A stretch of DNA of 19,355 nucleotides. Source: an uncultured Prevotella sp. Lineage in GTDB: Bacteria; Bacteroidota; Bacteroidia; Bacteroidales; Bacteroidaceae. Made by a program: the position numbers and the translations under genes. Positions 1-7,753 of the stretch are shown here, piece by piece. Below the pieces are notes generated by a model. It was not told the DNA's origin. It saw only the letters and a list, made by a program, of their open reading frames with translations, and made no database searches. The stretch covers positions 1 through 19,355 of the forward strand of contig CALNBT010000028.1 of the NCBI GenBank assembly GCA_937874345.1, given 5' to 3'. The stretch's first letter is position 1. Every line of letters begins with the position of its first letter.

Positions 1-327
1 CAGTTGAAATACAATGAGGATCATCATATTACTCCGAAACAGATTGTCAAAGACATCAAAAACATCCTCACAACGTCAGATCAAGCAGGTAAGAATACAA
101 AATATCCTGTTAATGGTGTCGCCAAACAATCTTATTTGGAACCCGATTCAGCTGCCTTTGCTGCTGATCCTATTATCCAACGAATGTCAAAAAAGCAATT
201 AGAGACAAGCATTGCGAACACAACTATGTTGATGAAGCAAGCAGCAAAAAATCTTGATTTCTTGCAAGCAGCACAATATAGAGATGAGATTGTTCGATTA
301 AAATCCATATTGGAATTGAAATCTTAA
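1..327 (+). CDS. uvrB: UvrABC excinuclease subunit B, C-terminal end (5' truncated by window edge)
   Basis: This is the last 108 codons of UvrB, the helicase-like damage-verification subunit of nucleotide excision repair, which loads onto DNA with UvrA and then recruits UvrC. The frame is open from base 1, so the true start lies outside the window; the TTG at base 4 is internal. The segment begins with the 'QLKYNEDHHITPKQIVKDI' stretch that follows the helicase core in UvrB. It ends with a UVR motif (about residues 66-100 of the fragment, QLETSIANT... through AAQYRDEIVRLK), the helical hairpin that binds the matching motif in UvrC. The stop is TAA at 325-327. The 128 bases to the next gene show no clear intrinsic terminator. 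Confidence 0.93.
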   Translation, partial: QLKYNEDHHITPKQIVKDIKNILTTSDQAGKNTKYPVNGVAKQSYLEPDSAAFAADPIIQRMSKKQLETSIANTTMLMKQAAKNLDFLQAAQYRDEIVRLKSILELKS

Positions 328-425
328 CGTACTTAGTTTTTTACTTTCACCAGTTTGCACGGTTAATATTCGTTAATCAAGTCCAATCTCAAGAATATTA
401 CAGAATTACTGTCATTTTTTTTATA

Positions 426-433
426 TAATTTTG
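426..433 (+). promoter_or_regulatory. Putative Bacteroidota -7 element (TAATTTTG) for the DUF4468-like gene
   Basis: TAATTTTG matches the Bacteroidota -7 consensus TAnnTTTG and lies 22 bases before the ATG at 456, which would give a leader of about 15 bases. No TTTG is found 19-21 bases upstream, so the -33 part is missing. A run of eight T (415-422) lies just upstream. The call rests on one element only. Confidence 0.4.
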
Positions 434-455
434 TGAACTAATCCAATTTGGTTTT

Positions 456-1286
456 ATGATGAAAAATTTGATAATTGCCATCTTTTTGTTGATGGCTTCT
501 ATGGCTCAGGCACAAGATGTTCTCACTCCTGAGCAACAATTAGAGAAGGCAAAACAGGAAGCTAAAGCTGCACAGGAGGCATACGAAAAGGCCAAAAAGG
601 CAGCAGAACAAGCCGCAGATGCTATTAAAAAGAAAAATAGCCCGGCGGGAGCCAATGAGCAACCTAATAAATCATCAGGCTGGTCAATTCCTAGTTCTAG
701 TACTTTCACGAATAAACAATCTACATCAAAAAACAATGAATCGGCACAAAAGCCGACTTATCCAAACAACTTCAAGGAAGATCCCAAGTATCTAGAGGGA
801 GCAGTTCCAGAAGATGCGGACAAGAAAGTGGTATTTACGCTTGATTTAAATGTACCCAACAAATCAGGTCAAGAAATCTACGACATCGCATATAAATATC
901 TGGACGACCTTGCGCATCAGGAAAACCAGATCCAAAGTCGTGTCCTATTGACCAATACAGACGAAAAAATTATCGTTGCTCGCTATAGTGAATGGTTAGC
1001 GTTCTCTCGTTCTTTTCTATCATTAGACCAGACTCAGTTTAATTATACATTGATTGCCACTTGTTCCGACAATCATTTTCAACTGACACTGAGTAGAATC
1101 TATTATTTGTATGAGCAGGGTCGTCCTAGCCACATGGAGATCAGTGCAGAAAATTGGATAACAGATAAGCTCGCCTTGACAAAGAAAAAGAACGACTTAA
1201 AGAATGGGTCTAGTAAATTCCGCCGCAAGACTATCGACCGTAAAGACGAGATATTTGAACAGATTAGTACGCTGCTAAAGCAATAA
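456..1286 (+). CDS. Secreted DUF4468-like protein with N-terminal coiled coil
   Basis: This 276-residue protein has a clear Sec signal peptide (residues 1-19, cut expected after AQA, before Q20). It continues with an Ala/Lys/Glu-rich heptad-like segment (about 21-60) predicted to form a coiled coil, a Ser/Asn/Pro-rich linker (about 61-105), and a globular C-terminal domain (about 115-276). The C-terminal region, with VVFTLDLNVPNKSGQEIYD near its start and the basic NWITDKLAL...KFRRKTIDRKDEIFEQI ending, resembles DUF4468 proteins, a Bacteroidota family of unknown function with a predicted TBP-like fold. The start could be the ATG at 456 or the adjacent one at 459. It is followed after 81 bases by the small membrane gene and porin on the same strand, so a shared envelope role is plausible but inferred. 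The family assignment is from recognition, not a search. Confidence 0.72.
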   Translation: MMKNLIIAIFLLMASMAQAQDVLTPEQQLEKAKQEAKAAQEAYEKAKKAAEQAADAIKKKNSPAGANEQPNKSSGWSIPSSSTFTNKQSTSKNNESAQKPTYPNNFKEDPKYLEGAVPEDADKKVVFTLDLNVPNKSGQEIYDIAYKYLDDLAHQENQIQSRVLLTNTDEKIIVARYSEWLAFSRSFLSLDQTQFNYTLIATCSDNHFQLTLSRIYYLYEQGRPSHMEISAENWITDKLALTKKKNDLKNGSSKFRRKTIDRKDEIFEQISTLLKQ

Positions 1287-1367
1287 TTTACTTTTGAAGC
1301 AAAAACGTCATCTTTATCCCTAATCACCATCTATCTAACTTTTGTAACGATTCAACTACCAAACATT

Positions 1368-1589
1368 ATGATAAAGCTCTTTCCAAAAAGACAAATTGAC
1401 GGCCGGAATAATCGAAGTGATCGTATTTTCATCATTCGCAACATTCTAAACATATTATTTATCTTATGTGCACTGGTTGGAATCGTTCTATACTTTTTCA
1501 GTAATTTGGAAACTGTAGGAGTGGTTACCATTCTCACGGCTATCTTTTTCAAGATGGCTGAGAGTAGCCTTCGAATATTCAGCAAATGA
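1368..1589 (+). CDS. Small two-helix inner-membrane protein, function unknown
   Basis: This gene encodes 73 residues with a basic N terminus (KRQIDGRNNRSDR), a strong hydrophobic helix at about 24-44 (IRNILNILFILCALVGIVLYFF) and a weaker second one at about 50-66. By the positive-inside rule both termini are probably cytoplasmic. Its TGA stop (1587-1589) overlaps the ATG of the porin gene at 1586 as ATGA, so the two are almost certainly co-transcribed and probably translationally coupled. An imperfect -7 element (AACTTTTG, 1337-1344) precedes it, but it may equally be read from the upstream gene. I do not recognise the family. The tight link and clean membrane topology argue that it is real rather than a chance frame. 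Confidence 0.7.
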   Translation: MIKLFPKRQIDGRNNRSDRIFIIRNILNILFILCALVGIVLYFFSNLETVGVVTILTAIFFKMAESSLRIFSK

Positions 1590-3916
1590 CAAGAATTACC
1601 GCAATTTTTTTTCTTTTATTGTCATCCTTACATCTTGTTGCTCAGATACAAGATTTTAATCAAGTTGACGTCAACGGTAATATTACCCAAAGAAACGGCG
1701 TCAACAACAATATCACCAACGATTCTATCAACAAGAATAAGGACAAAGAGATTCCTAAAGGACTAAAAGTCTGGACTGTTGATGAACGGTTTGGAGATAT
1801 TTCACCGGCGACTCCAGACACTCTCTCACATATGTTCCAAAATAGTATCTTTACTTCTGGACTTCGTGGAGAATATAATACTACTGGCAACCTCGGAGCT
1901 CCACGCATCAACAGACTTTTTGTAGACAGACCACAAATCGAACAATTTGTCTTTACACAACCTTATGACTATTTTATCGTAGCTCCTCAAGATTTCCATT
2001 TTACGAACACCTTATCCCCGATCACCAACCTTAGTTATAATACTTCGGGCAATAGAACCAACGGTGAGGACCATTTTACGGCGAAGTTCGGTATCAATGC
2101 TGGAAAGAAAATAGGATTGGGGTTCAAATTTGATTACCTTTATGGGCGTGGTTATTACTCAAACCAAGCCTCTTCGAATTTTAACTATACGATGTACGGT
2201 TCGTATCTTGGTGAACGATATCAGGCCCATCTCTTGGTTTCTACCAACAATCAAAAAAACACTGAGAACGGAGGTATAACCAATGACAGATACATCACAA
2301 ATCCAGAGAGTTTTGATGCGAACTACCAGGCATCTGAAATTCCTACTGTTTTGCAAAAAAACTGGAACAGAAATGATAATCAACACCTTTTTTTCACACA
2401 ACGATACAACGTCGGTTTCAATCGAAAAGTACCGATGACGAATGATGAAATCAAAGCAAGAAAGTTTGCCTTACAATCTCAAAAAGAGGAAGAAGATAGG
2501 AAAAAGAAAGATGAGGCTATCAAGAAAGCAAAATTAGAAGGAAGAAAAATCAACGAAGAGACGATTGGCAAAGCACCCGTTTTATCCGGTCGACCTGACA
2601 ATGCAATCATTGCCGGTATTGAACCAACTACAAAACAAGACACAAACACCGGACGTATTTCGGTGAAAGGACAAAAAGGTGTCGATAGTTTGTTGGTAAA
2701 TTCTTCACAAAAGCAAGATACTAGCTGGCTGAAAAACGAATATGTACCAGTCACAAGTTTCATTCACACTTTGAATATTGATAACTATTCACGAATTTAT
2801 GAAGCTTACAATACTCCTTCCGAATACTATGCCAATACCTATCAGATGGCTGAGCCCCTCAAATCAGACTCTATCTACGACAAAACTAACCATTTCAGAA
2901 TTCAAAACACTTTTGCAATCTCTCTACTAGAAGGATTTAACAAATGGGCAAAGTCAGGACTCAAAGCATTTATCAGTCACGAATTACGTCATTTTACCCT
3001 TCCAGACAGCGTTGGAACAGCTTCATATAATGATAATTCCATATCAGTAGGTGGTCAGCTTAGTAAAACTCAAGGAAAGACATTCCACTATTCTATTCTA
3101 GGCGAATTGGGAATTGCTGGCGAAGATGCGGGAAATATCAATATCAATGCACAGGCAGACCTTAATTTCAAGCTCTTTGGAGATACTTTACAGTTAGCTC
3201 CAAGTGGCTTTTTCAAAAGAGTAAAACCAACCTTCTATTATAGGCATTATCATGGAAGACATATATTATGGGACAATAACGACCTAAATAGTTATACCCA
3301 GTCACATATACAGGGATTAGTCAGTTATGCCAAGACAAACACCACACTTCGTGTTGCCGTTGATGAACTAACCGATTATACATATTTTGCTCAGTCGTAT
3401 AATATAAACAGTTCTGATGGCAGGACCAAAACACAAGTAGGTGTTAGGCAAAGTAGCAAACCTATCAACGTATTGACAGCCTCGTTGACACAAGACATGA
3501 CATGGGGGCCTCTTCATTGGGAAAACGAACTAACATTCCAAAACTCTTCTAATCAAGATGCGTTGCCGCTACCAAAATTCAATGTCTACACCAACCTTTA
3601 TCTTAGATTTAAGATCGCACATGTTTTGAAATGTGACTTTGGTGCTGATGGAACTTACTTTACTAAATACATTGCACCGGATTATAGTCCCGCTTTGGGC
3701 CAGTTTGTTGTTCAAGAAAACCAAGAAAAGATAGAAATTGGCAATTATCCCATCGTCAATGTTTATGCTAATTTTCATCTAAAGCAAACAAGATTTTTCG
3801 TCATGTATAGTCATGCTAATGCGGGAAGTGGCAACAAACAAAGTTTTTTAGTTCCACACTACCCTATCAACGAACGCATTCTAAGATTCGGACTTAGCTG
3901 GAATTTCTTCAATTAA
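1586..3916 (+). CDS. Putative outer-membrane beta-barrel porin (Bacteroidales Porin_10 type)
   Basis: This 776-residue protein has a signal peptide (about residues 1-19, cut before Q20). A short Asn-rich stretch follows, then the conserved block (about 58-115) with KVWTVDERFGDI and NRLFVDRPQ typical of Bacteroidales 'putative porin' proteins. Next is FTQPYDYFIV...FTNTLSPITNLSYNTSG and long alternating, aromatic-rich beta segments that end in LRFGLSWNFFN, a C terminus suited to barrel insertion by BAM. A charged Lys/Glu-rich stretch (about 287-325, from DEIKARKFALQSQKEEEDRKK onward) interrupts the barrel and probably forms a helical loop or plug. The role is expected to be passive outer-membrane diffusion; the substrate is unknown. 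The start overlaps the stop of the small membrane protein by ATGA. Confidence 0.82.
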   Translation: MTRITAIFFLLLSSLHLVAQIQDFNQVDVNGNITQRNGVNNNITNDSINKNKDKEIPKGLKVWTVDERFGDISPATPDTLSHMFQNSIFTSGLRGEYNTTGNLGAPRINRLFVDRPQIEQFVFTQPYDYFIVAPQDFHFTNTLSPITNLSYNTSGNRTNGEDHFTAKFGINAGKKIGLGFKFDYLYGRGYYSNQASSNFNYTMYGSYLGERYQAHLLVSTNNQKNTENGGITNDRYITNPESFDANYQASEIPTVLQKNWNRNDNQHLFFTQRYNVGFNRKVPMTNDEIKARKFALQSQKEEEDRKKKDEAIKKAKLEGRKINEETIGKAPVLSGRPDNAIIAGIEPTTKQDTNTGRISVKGQKGVDSLLVNSSQKQDTSWLKNEYVPVTSFIHTLNIDNYSRIYEAYNTPSEYYANTYQMAEPLKSDSIYDKTNHFRIQNTFAISLLEGFNKWAKSGLKAFISHELRHFTLPDSVGTASYNDNSISVGGQLSKTQGKTFHYSILGELGIAGEDAGNININAQADLNFKLFGDTLQLAPSGFFKRVKPTFYYRHYHGRHILWDNNDLNSYTQSHIQGLVSYAKTNTTLRVAVDELTDYTYFAQSYNINSSDGRTKTQVGVRQSSKPINVLTASLTQDMTWGPLHWENELTFQNSSNQDALPLPKFNVYTNLYLRFKIAHVLKCDFGADGTYFTKYIAPDYSPALGQFVVQENQEKIEIGNYPIVNVYANFHLKQTRFFVMYSHANAGSGNKQSFLVPHYPINERILRFGLSWNFFN

Positions 3917-3999
3917 AAAAAGTGCCAGAAATGGTTTGCCTTCAGTCTTTTCAATGATTGGTAAAGGCTAATAAATGTACAAAAAGCAGATGATTTTGT

Positions 4000-5061
4000 T
4001 TATCTTGAACCAAGCATCAGCTTTTTTGTCAGCCTATTCTTCTCTAAAAATATTGTGATAAAATAAGGAATCGTGACAAAAATAATCGTTTCAATTCCTA
4101 TCATCAAATATCCAAAGTGTTCTTTATAGGGCAAACTCGGCAATATCAGTCCATTTATGAAAGTGACACTGATAATATAGATACCTAAACTTCTTTTACC
4201 GAACTTAGCCAAAATGAGATTCAGGGTATTGAGCTTTTTAGATTTGAAGGATCCCATGACAAGCTTGATAAGCATAAGGATGCAAGATGCTCCCACAAAC
4301 CCAATGACATATCTAAAGATATCAATACCAAGCTGGTGTGCATCGAAGAATGGTTGAGAAGTTCTTAAATTTCTGATGAGTCCTGTTCCTGTTATATAAA
4401 TATAGTCTTCTCGTGAAAAGTCATCATACAACAAAATATATAACAGACCAGAAACAAGTAATAGTATTGTTTTTTTAGATGTGTGAAGGTCTTTGAATTT
4501 TAAATCGAGCGCATATTTCTTCCACAAATATCCCACAACAAAATATGGGTACATATAGATATATAACGAAATATTGTTATTACGCAACAAGAGTAAAGCT
4601 ATACATCCTAATACGATATACAGTACTATGTTATCATAAAAATACCGATGAATGATCAAAACGATAATACTACTCCAAAATATAGCCCACAAAAACCAGA
4701 TATTCGTTATATAGGAGACTAATAGAGCAGTCCAATGAATGGTAGAACCTTCAAGATAATGTTGGAGGACGATCAAGGCAACGTAAATAGAATTCCAAAT
4801 AATAACAGGAAGAAGAAGACTCATAAATCTAGTTCTGATATTATATTTAAAGGAATGTCTGCAAATGGACCCATGAAACAAATAGCCGCTAATCAACATA
4901 AATAACGGCATATGAAAACTATAGATTGCAACAAACAATGGATCTTGAAAAAATTGGGCATGCAAATACTCAAATGAGCCATACTGTATGCTGTGCCCCA
5001 AGACAACAAGAATGATCGTTATGCCTTTTGCTATATCAAGATAAATATTTCTTTGTTCCAT
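4000..5061 (-). CDS. Acyltransferase-3 family integral membrane protein (first of a tandem pair by coordinate)
   Basis: This is a 353-residue polytopic membrane protein of the acyltransferase-3 family (PF01757), which transfers acyl, often acetyl, groups to sugars of surface polysaccharides, peptidoglycan or lipids. It opens with the family signature YLDIAKGITIILVVLGHS, with the conserved His at residue 23, and continues with a second signature, YSFHMPLFMLISGYLF (His50). About ten hydrophobic helices follow and the C terminus is basic. It lies 31 bases downstream of a second family member and is probably the last gene of the menA operon. Its end faces the end of the porin gene across 83 bases. 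The acceptor cannot be read from sequence, and no glycosyltransferase genes are nearby. Confidence 0.82.
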   Translation of the reverse strand: MEQRNIYLDIAKGITIILVVLGHSIQYGSFEYLHAQFFQDPLFVAIYSFHMPLFMLISGYLFHGSICRHSFKYNIRTRFMSLLLPVIIWNSIYVALIVLQHYLEGSTIHWTALLVSYITNIWFLWAIFWSSIIVLIIHRYFYDNIVLYIVLGCIALLLLRNNNISLYIYMYPYFVVGYLWKKYALDLKFKDLHTSKKTILLLVSGLLYILLYDDFSREDYIYITGTGLIRNLRTSQPFFDAHQLGIDIFRYVIGFVGASCILMLIKLVMGSFKSKKLNTLNLILAKFGKRSLGIYIISVTFINGLILPSLPYKEHFGYLMIGIETIIFVTIPYFITIFLEKNRLTKKLMLGSR

Positions 5062-5092
5062 CTAGCCTAAAAGGAGAAAATACCAAAAAGGA

Positions 5093-6130
5093 TCAACTGA
5101 TGTTGTAAATTCTTCTTGCAAACGGAATTCGTTTCAGCACCAAAACACCCACAACGCAGAACATAATGGCAAATACCATTGTCCATGAACCAGAAACATG
5201 AAAGAAAGTGCGAAAAAAAGGAACGTCCATTTCAAAAAGATGTAAACATAAAATGGTAAGACTATTTCGACCAAACCATTCAAAAGACCTCGAAACGATC
5301 CATTTCGTTGTTGAAAGCAATGTGGATACCAGATACATCCCATAGGTTCCTCCCAAAGCTCCTATCACATTCACTGGGTAATTTTTGTAAAGCGCATTGG
5401 CTATTGACATGTCTGATGTAAGCATGGCAAAAAGCCAAACCATAATGCAGCCCACAGCTAAGAGAATATTCAATCGATCAAAACCTCCCTGTTTCCTTAC
5501 CCAATATCCCAAATAATAGAAAATAGTTGCGGAGAAACCAATCAATATCGTAAAGGGGGCGTTGATGATATATCGGTTGATCAGTGCGGAAACGACAGAT
5601 ACCAACAGACTGATTAAAAAGGGATAACGAGTATGTTTGACTATCAACAGAAACAGATTCTTGCACCAAAACAAGGCCAATAGAAACCAGATGGCACCAA
5701 TGCGCGGTATCTTAGCGCAGTAATAGGAAACATGTGACAAGGTGGCACTTCCATAAAAAGCAGCCAAGATCCACGAAGAGATGCAATCTTTTTGAACGAA
5801 TATGCTTCGAAGGGTATAAACCATAAGAATTGCCGCACAAGTAAGAAGATATGGATACAGAAGATGCTTCACATCTTTCTTCATGGATTCTCGTTGGTTT
5901 CCCAAACGAAAGAAATAGCCTGAGACGATAAAAAACAAAGGCATGTGAAATGAATAGATAAATCCATGACATTGCGTAGTAATATGGCCGATAATGACTG
6001 CCAACATTGCGATACCTTTCATGATATCAAAAGAAGCATTTCTAACCTTTGGTACTTTTGTCAATAGATCTATCGTTTGCTGATGGTAAGATGTTTTTTC
6101 CTTATCAACAATACTGATTCCATCTTTCAT
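5093..6130 (-). CDS. Acyltransferase-3 family integral membrane protein, coupled to menA
   Basis: This 345-residue protein is of the same family as its downstream neighbour but not a recent duplicate. It has a hydrophilic N-terminal extension of about 30 residues before the signature FDIMKGIAMLAVIIGH (His49), then IYSFHMPLFFIVSGYFF (His62) and about ten membrane helices, ending in the basic stretch LKRIPFARRIYNIS. The start ATG (6130-6128) overlaps the menA TGA stop (6129-6127) as ATGA, which supports this start and implies translational coupling. It probably O-acetylates a cell-envelope glycan, with acyl-CoA on the cytoplasmic side as donor; this is inferred from the family. The substrate is unknown. 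Confidence 0.82.
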   Translation of the reverse strand: MKDGISIVDKEKTSYHQQTIDLLTKVPKVRNASFDIMKGIAMLAVIIGHITTQCHGFIYSFHMPLFFIVSGYFFRLGNQRESMKKDVKHLLYPYLLTCAAILMVYTLRSIFVQKDCISSWILAAFYGSATLSHVSYYCAKIPRIGAIWFLLALFWCKNLFLLIVKHTRYPFLISLLVSVVSALINRYIINAPFTILIGFSATIFYYLGYWVRKQGGFDRLNILLAVGCIMVWLFAMLTSDMSIANALYKNYPVNVIGALGGTYGMYLVSTLLSTTKWIVSRSFEWFGRNSLTILCLHLFEMDVPFFRTFFHVSGSWTMVFAIMFCVVGVLVLKRIPFARRIYNIS

Positions 6131-7032
6131 AACAAAATTCCAAAAGAGACCAGTACACCATATACAAATATGTTTCGGCCAGTCTTGCCCAAAATCATAT
6201 TCAAAGCTTTTCCTTTGCTAATTTGAACCATCTGGCGATATGTCAGCGTATGCAGAATCAAGTAAAAAATTGGTAATATAAAAGCCCACTGGTGACCATT
6301 CCAAATAAATACAATCCCCATTATAAATGCGATCCATCCTAACGACAGGTAAAACTTTTCCGACATTTTGTGTCCCATCAACACAGCCAGCGTTCTTTTA
6401 TGGACTCGCTTATCATTTTCAATATCGCGATAATTGTTTACCATTAACAAGGTATCTATCACCAATCCGCAAGCAATTGAACTGACAATGCCTTCAAAAG
6501 ATATTGTTGGAAATGAAGCAGGCACTTCTAAATAGTAGGTAACACAGACAGGAACGATACCAAAAAAAACGAGAACAAGCAGATCACCCATTCCCCGTGA
6601 AGCCAAATGTGTTGTGTATAGAAAGCAAAAGATGATACACACGATACCAACCAATACCATTTCTATCCCGCCAAAGAATACCAAAGGCAAACCAACTAAA
6701 CAAGCTAATGCAGTTGTAAGTATGATGCCTTTCTTCATTGATTCAACAGTAATCCATCCCTGCGCACAAGCTCTTTGTGGGCCAAGTCTTGTTTCATCAT
6801 CGTTACCACGCCGAAAATCAAAATAGTCATTGATGAAATTGGCATCTATCTGCATTATGAAAGCGAAAAGAAAGCACAGCACTGTCGGTAACAGTCTAAT
6901 ATTCCATTGTGTGTCGGAAAGAGCTAAAGCGGTACCTATCATAACCGGAACGGCGCAGCCAGTGAGCGTATTTGGACGAGCTGCCAACATCCATGCCTTT
7001 AACGAATTTCGTTCTACAAAGTTTTCTTGCAT
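6127..7032 (-). CDS. menA: 1,4-dihydroxy-2-naphthoate prenyltransferase (UbiA family)
   Basis: MenA attaches a polyprenyl chain to 1,4-dihydroxy-2-naphthoate in the inner membrane, giving demethylmenaquinone, the penultimate product of menaquinone synthesis. The 301 residues match the usual family length. The first Asp-rich prenyl-diphosphate/Mg site is NFINDYFDFRRGNDD (65-79) and the second is NNYRDIENDK (199-208). The N-terminal AWMLAARPNTLTG signature is also typical of MenA, and about nine hydrophobic helices are visible. It is the first gene of a likely three-gene operon with two acyltransferases and is divergent from the HD-domain gene, with which it shares an 82-base promoter region. 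The other men genes are not in the window. Confidence 0.92.
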   Translation of the reverse strand: MQENFVERNSLKAWMLAARPNTLTGCAVPVMIGTALALSDTQWNIRLLPTVLCFLFAFIMQIDANFINDYFDFRRGNDDETRLGPQRACAQGWITVESMKKGIILTTALACLVGLPLVFFGGIEMVLVGIVCIIFCFLYTTHLASRGMGDLLVLVFFGIVPVCVTYYLEVPASFPTISFEGIVSSIACGLVIDTLLMVNNYRDIENDKRVHKRTLAVLMGHKMSEKFYLSLGWIAFIMGIVFIWNGHQWAFILPIFYLILHTLTYRQMVQISKGKALNMILGKTGRNIFVYGVLVSFGILL

Positions 7033-7065
7033 CTTTTGCGTTTTAATTGCATCTGCTTATTGTAA

Positions 7066-7097
7066 TTTGCAAAATTAATTTTTTTTTTTTATATTTG
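7066..7097 (+). promoter_or_regulatory. Consensus Bacteroidota promoter for the HD-domain gene
   Basis: The -33 element TTTG (7066-7069) and the -7 element TATATTTG (7090-7097) are exact matches to the Bacteroidota consensus with a 20-base spacer. Transcription would begin near 7104, leaving a leader of only about 10 bases before the ATG at 7115. The spacer contains most of a 12-T run (7079-7090). The element overlaps the menA promoter on the other strand almost completely. Confidence 0.75.
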
Positions 7098-7101
7098 CAA
7101 A
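7070..7101 (-). promoter_or_regulatory. Consensus Bacteroidota promoter for the menA operon, overlapping the divergent one
   Basis: Read on the minus strand, TTTG (7101-7098) and TAATTTTG (7077-7070) match the -33/-7 consensus with a 20-base spacer. Transcription would start near 7063, about 30 bases before the menA ATG at 7032. The -33 of this promoter and the -7 of the plus-strand promoter abut, and the reverse holds at the other end, so each end carries the palindrome TTTGCAAA (7066-7073 and 7094-7101). Confidence 0.7.
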
Positions 7102-7114
7102 ACAACTTGATTTT

Positions 7115-7753
7115 ATGATTGAAAATATGGTAACTCTTGACCTGATGTCGTTTGTTGAACAGAATATTCTCCCACAGTATAATGCATTTGGTACGTCACA
7201 TGGCCTCAGTCATGTGCAGCATGTGATTAAAAACAGTCTTATTCTGGCTCGCAAGTTAGGAGCAGATATCGATATGGCCTATACCGTCGCCGCATATCAC
7301 GACATCGGAATGTCAGGTCCTCGTGCTGTTCACCATCTTACAGGCGGTAAAATCTTAGCATCTGATGCACGACTAAAGCGTTGGTTCTCTCCCGAACAAA
7401 TCAACATCATGCGCGAAGCTGTAGAAGACCACCGGGCAAGTGCATCGCATACTCCTCGCACCATGTATGGAAAAATTGTGGCTGAAGCCGACCGTGACCT
7501 TGAACCAGAACATGTATTTCGACGTACCATTCAATTTGGGTTAGAGCATTATCCCGAAAAAGACATGCAAGAACAATGGAAACGTTTCCAAGATCACATG
7601 CAGGAAAAATATTCCAACAATGGATATATCCGTCTTTGGATTCCTGATTCACCCAACCAACAACACCTGAAAGAAATAAGGAATATCATCGAAAATCCTG
7701 AACAGCTTAAGCAGTATTTCGATCAAATCTTTCTAGAGGAGACAAGCAAGTGA
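7115..7753 (+). CDS. HD-domain metal-dependent phosphohydrolase
   Basis: This 212-residue soluble protein has the HD-superfamily pattern: a first His in SHGLSHVQHV (His33 or His36), the HD doublet in AAYHDIGM (His62, Asp63), a later His in EDHRAS (His106), and the distal Asp in AEADRD (Asp126/128). HD proteins hydrolyse phosphomonoesters or phosphodiesters, often of nucleotides, using bound divalent metal; the substrate here cannot be told. The C-terminal 70 residues are charged and helical, and there is no signal peptide or membrane helix. It is a single gene divergent from menA. The start is the ATG 18 bases after a consensus -7 element; a second ATG lies at codon 5. Confidence 0.82.
   Translation: MIENMVTLDLMSFVEQNILPQYNAFGTSHGLSHVQHVIKNSLILARKLGADIDMAYTVAAYHDIGMSGPRAVHHLTGGKILASDARLKRWFSPEQINIMREAVEDHRASASHTPRTMYGKIVAEADRDLEPEHVFRRTIQFGLEHYPEKDMQEQWKRFQDHMQEKYSNNGYIRLWIPDSPNQQHLKEIRNIIENPEQLKQYFDQIFLEETSK

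Noticed and set aside
3917..3999. Bidirectional terminator between the porin and the acyltransferase
   Set aside because: Only a 5-bp stem (GCCTT/AAGGC) with a loop of about 21 bases is present and no good U-tract follows on either strand.
4000..6130. Tandem acyltransferases as part of a capsule or O-antigen locus
   Set aside because: No glycosyltransferase, flippase, polymerase or sugar-nucleotide gene lies in the window, and the pair sits behind menA.
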